A stretch of 15,316 bases of DNA from CAZHJG01 sp964533425 (GTDB lineage Bacteria; Patescibacteriota; Saccharimonadia; Saccharimonadales; UBA4665): positions 1 to 15,316 of the forward strand of contig CAZHJG010000020.1 in assembly GCA_964533425.1 (NCBI GenBank), in the 5' to 3' direction. The first letter of the stretch is position 1; each line of letters begins with the position of its first letter. The position numbers and the translations under genes were made by a program. The notes beneath the pieces were generated by a model. That model was given only the letters and a program-made list of their open reading frames with translations, was not told the DNA's origin and searched no databases. Of the stretch, positions 12,707 to 15,316 are shown piece after piece.

Positions 12707-13826
12707 AAAAAAGCTTCGGGTTGCCATCGTTTGTGACTGGTTGGTGGGGATTGGCGGCGCCGAGCGCGTGGTGCTGGAACTGCACAAGCTGTATCCGGAG
12801 GCGCCGATTTACACCTCGCAGTACGACCCGAGCCGCATTGACTGGTTTCCAGATGCAGATATCCGGACGACGTGGCTGCAACGGCTGCCGAAAAGCCTTA
12901 AGAAGTTTCTGCCCTTGCTGCGAGCCTGGGCCTTTAGCCGTTTGGATTTGAGTGACTACGATCTAGTGATTTCGTCGAGTGGCGCCGAGGCCAAAGCCGT
13001 GAAAACCGGACGTAATACTGTGCACATATGCTACTGTCATTCGCCGACGCAATATTACTGGGTACGCTATGACGAATACATTGAGCATCCTGGCTTTCCC
13101 CGCGGTTTCAACTGGTTGGCCCGCTTTGCGCTGAAGTTGCTGGTTGATCCGCTCAAGCGCTGGGACCGGCGGGCGGCCAAGCGGCCGGATTTCATGGTTG
13201 CCAACTCGACACACACGCAGGCAAATATCAAGTGTTACTATCGTCGTGAGGCGACCGTTATTTTCCCGCCGGTTGAAACCGCGCGTTTTAAGTTGCCGGG
13301 TAATGTAAAAACGCCTTTGCGGCATGGCTTCGTAGTCGCTGGCCGGCAGACACCCTACAAGCGCTTTGACCTCGCCATCGAAGCCTGCAACGAACTGAAA
13401 GTTCCGCTGGTTGTCATCGGTGATGGCCCGGATCGTAAACGCCTGGAGAAGCTGGCGCACCGGAATGTAACGTTTTTGACTAACGTCAATGACTACGACA
13501 TTGTTAATCACTTCCAGACGGCGCTGGGCTTCATCATGCCCAACATGGACGACTTTGGCATTGTGGCCGTGGAGGCCATGGCCGCCGGCACGCCGGTTAT
13601 TGCCTATCAGAAAGGTGGCGCGCTGGACTACATGATTCCTGGCAAAACTGGCCTGTTCTTTGATCGCCAAAACGTCAATAGTTTGCGCAGCGCTCTGGAG
13701 GCCGCGCAAAGCAAGTCGTTTAATTATGAGGCGATTGCTGAGCACGCCAACAGTTTTTCGACTCAGGCTTTTAGCCAGAATATGAAGAACTTTATTAAGG
13801 AATGCTTGGACAGTAAGGAGCGTTAA
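12657..13826 (+). CDS. GT4-family glycosyltransferase
   Basis: This GT-B fold retaining glycosyltransferase adds a sugar from a nucleotide donor to a lipid-linked or surface glycan intermediate in the cytoplasm. The N-terminal fold begins at residue 20 with LRVAIVCDWLVGIGGAERVV; GIGGAE is at 31-36. The donor-binding half shows FVVAGRQTPYKRFDLAIEA, VVIGDGPDRKRLEKLA and DDFGIVAVEAMAAGTPVIAYQKGGALDYM, where the usual EX7E motif has Asp in place of the first Glu. I chose the ATG at 12657 (389 aa) because GGAG lies 9 nt upstream. In-frame TTG (12642) and GTG (12654) starts are less likely. Residues 7-17 are encoded by a heptamer repeat and look like a disordered tail. The gene ends immediately before glmS, whose Shine-Dalgarno lies inside this gene's last codons. 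Confidence 0.92.
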   Translation: MATSTDEQNTDNGLRTTKKLRVAIVCDWLVGIGGAERVVLELHKLYPEAPIYTSQYDPSRIDWFPDADIRTTWLQRLPKSLKKFLPLLRAWAFSRLDLSDYDLVISSSGAEAKAVKTGRNTVHICYCHSPTQYYWVRYDEYIEHPGFPRGFNWLARFALKLLVDPLKRWDRRAAKRPDFMVANSTHTQANIKCYYRREATVIFPPVETARFKLPGNVKTPLRHGFVVAGRQTPYKRFDLAIEACNELKVPLVVIGDGPDRKRLEKLAHRNVTFLTNVNDYDIVNHFQTALGFIMPNMDDFGIVAVEAMAAGTPVIAYQKGGALDYMIPGKTGLFFDRQNVNSLRSALEAAQSKSFNYEAIAEHANSFSTQAFSQNMKNFIKECLDSKER

Positions 13827-15316
13827 ATGTGCGGTATTGTTGGTTACATCGGGAAAAGGTCTGGTACGCCGGTGGTGCTGAGTGGCCTCGAGGCGCTTGA
13901 GTACCGCGGGTATGATTCGGCCGGCATCGCGGTTATTGATAGGGGACAGGGCCGGGTGGTTAAACGAGTTGGGCGGGTTGAAGGGCTCAAGGCGGCTATC
14001 AAGGACGAAAAGCTCGACGCTCCGGTGACTATCGGACATACCCGCTGGGCCACGCACGGTTCGCCGACCACGCAAAATGCTCATCCGCACAGCAACCAGG
14101 AACAAACAATTTTTGTGGTGCATAACGGCATTATCGAAAATTACGTCGAACTGAGGGAGAAATTGCAGGGCGAAGGTTATACGTTCGTGTCGGAGACAGA
14201 TACTGAAGTTATTCCTCACCTTATCGATTACTACTACAAAAAGCTTAGGAAGTTTGAGGCTGCCTTTCGGGCGGCGCTGAATGATTTACGGGGAGCATAT
14301 GCCATCGCGGCCATTTCGGCTGACGATCCGGACACGCTGCTGGCGGCCCGGCTTTCTAGCCCGCTGGTGATTGGTGTTGGCGAGCAGGAGCACATTCTGG
14401 CGTCCGATCCGACGGCGCTGCTGGAACACACCAAAAAGGTTGTGTACCTCGATGATTACGACGTGGCGACGATCACCAAGTCGAAACTCTCGCTGCACAA
14501 TCTGAAGAAGGAGAAGCCGACAAAACCGCAAGTAGAACTGCTTGATTATGATAGTGAGCAGGCGCGGCTTGGCGATTTCCCGCACTTCATGCTCAAGGAA
14601 ATTTACGAGGCACCGGCCACTATCCGCTCCGCTACGCTGGGCCGAGCTTTGGCCTCGCAAAATATCGTAAAGCTTGGTGGTTTGGAAGCAGTTGAGCAGC
14701 AGCTGAAGTACATTGATCGCATCGTTATTGTCGCCTGTGGCACTTCGTACTATGCCGGTCTGGTTGGTGAATATTTGATAGAGGAGTTGGCCGGGATTCC
14801 GGTTGAAGTTCAGCTGGGCAGTGAGTTCAAGTACCGTGACGAGCCGTTTTCGCGCAGCACGGCCCTGCTGGCGATTTCGCAATCTGGCGAAACGGCCGAC
14901 ACCATCGCAGCGCTGAAAAAAGTTGAGGACTATGGCGTGTTGAGGCTTGGGGTTGTAAACGCTGTGGGCAGCACCATTGCCCGGATGACCGACGCCGGTG
15001 TCTACTGTCACGCTGGGCCGGAGCAAGCGGTGGCCAGCACCAAGGCTTTTATCGCACAAGTTACGGTGCTGTCCCTGATCGCGCTACGTCTCAGTAATGG
15101 ACGCAGCAAAGTTTATAAACCGCTGCTGAAGGAGCTGGAAGATCTGCCCGCCAAAGCTCAGGCTATTTTAGACAATGTCGAGGAGATCAAGCGGGTTGCC
15201 GAGCGTTATAAAGACCACCGAGATTTCCTTTTCATTGGCCGCCACTTAACGTATCCGTGCGCCTTGGAAGGCGCGTTGAAGCTCAAAGAGGTTTCCTACA
15301 TTCACGCCGAAGGTTA
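13827..15316 (+). CDS. glmS: Glutamine-fructose-6-phosphate aminotransferase, N-terminal part (cut by window edge)
   Basis: The enzyme makes glucosamine-6-phosphate from fructose-6-phosphate and glutamine, the first committed step to UDP-GlcNAc for the cell wall and glycans. The N-terminal nucleophile glutaminase domain starts MCGIVGYIGKR, with Cys2 as the catalytic residue after Met removal. It contains ALEYRGYDSAGIAV, TRWATHG and HNGIIENY. The isomerase part has the SIS-domain motifs ACGTSYYAG (about 302), ISQSGETADT (about 349) and VASTKAFIAQV (about 402). I read 496 codons with no stop; about 110 residues of the second SIS domain are beyond the window. AAGGAG lies 6 nt before the ATG, and the preceding stop TAA directly touches the start. 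This tight join implies cotranscription and translational coupling with the glycosyltransferase. I see no glmS ribozyme upstream. Confidence 0.97.
   Translation, partial: MCGIVGYIGKRSGTPVVLSGLEALEYRGYDSAGIAVIDRGQGRVVKRVGRVEGLKAAIKDEKLDAPVTIGHTRWATHGSPTTQNAHPHSNQEQTIFVVHNGIIENYVELREKLQGEGYTFVSETDTEVIPHLIDYYYKKLRKFEAAFRAALNDLRGAYAIAAISADDPDTLLAARLSSPLVIGVGEQEHILASDPTALLEHTKKVVYLDDYDVATITKSKLSLHNLKKEKPTKPQVELLDYDSEQARLGDFPHFMLKEIYEAPATIRSATLGRALASQNIVKLGGLEAVEQQLKYIDRIVIVACGTSYYAGLVGEYLIEELAGIPVEVQLGSEFKYRDEPFSRSTALLAISQSGETADTIAALKKVEDYGVLRLGVVNAVGSTIARMTDAGVYCHAGPEQAVASTKAFIAQVTVLSLIALRLSNGRSKVYKPLLKELEDLPAKAQAILDNVEEIKRVAERYKDHRDFLFIGRHLTYPCALEGALKLKEVSYIHAEG

Noticed and set aside
12963..14219. 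Long (418-codon) open frame on the minus strand
   Set aside because: It lies antisense to the well-supported GT4 glycosyltransferase and glmS genes, spans their junction, and reads as low-complexity Arg/His/Asn-rich sequence with no family signature. It is a shadow frame of GC-biased codons.
14286..15059. 257-codon minus-strand frame
   Set aside because: It is entirely antisense to glmS, whose SIS-domain motifs are unambiguous on the plus strand.

Overview
This is a gene-dense bacterial window that uses the standard code: TAA, TAG and TGA all end convincing genes (TAG ends the 471-aa exported protein, TGA ends the sugar-phosphate transferase). G+C is about 40-45% in the segments I counted in one small gene and about 60% in the glycosylation genes. 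The mix suggests a Patescibacteria/CPR genome, most like Saccharibacteria: single-TM DsbA-like protein, LexA-type DNA-binding protein without a protease domain, tiny zinc-ribbon protein, many lineage-restricted proteins, and very short or absent leaders. That assignment is inference from gene content, not from a marker tree.

Layout. Positions 1-11005 are all on the minus strand. From the left they are: the 5' part of aspS (cut by the window edge), a 236-aa unknown, a CNNM-like CBS-domain membrane protein, a DsbA-family thiol oxidoreductase, a NadD-type adenylyltransferase, a 61-aa zinc ribbon, a 457-aa unknown with a cysteine-rich tail, a 228-aa membrane-anchored unknown, a LexA-DNA-binding-domain regulator, a 471-aa predicted exported protein, a GtrA-family membrane protein and a Wzy/WaaL-like O-antigen ligase. 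From 11137 the strand switches to plus: a polyprenyl-phosphate sugar-phosphate transferase, a GT4 glycosyltransferase and glmS (cut by the right edge). The last five of these genes (gtrA to glmS) form a surface-glycan locus: UDP-GlcNAc precursor supply, lipid-linked initiation, sugar addition, lipid-sugar handling, and polymerisation or ligation.

The most notable non-coding content is as follows. (1) A cobalamin-riboswitch-like RNA at about 6028-6107 (minus) lies upstream of the 457-aa unknown gene; its possible expression platform covers the gene's GTG start. (2) Five intergenic or gene-edge elements (about 2704, 4221, 6171, 11011, 12582) are all built from degenerate 7-bp words and arranged as long imperfect inverted repeats. 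Four lie just downstream of a stop codon and one runs into a coding region. (3) A 9-bp perfect dyad is embedded in a strong TTGACA-17-TATTAT promoter that drives the exported protein and, probably, the LexA-like regulator. (4) Six genes have a -10-like hexamer only 6-10 nt before the start codon, suggesting leaderless transcription. (5) A different, non-heptameric 31-nt-arm palindrome lies after the O-antigen ligase gene.

The one stretch over 300 bases without a gene is 5970-6291. It holds the riboswitch-like RNA and one heptamer hairpin.
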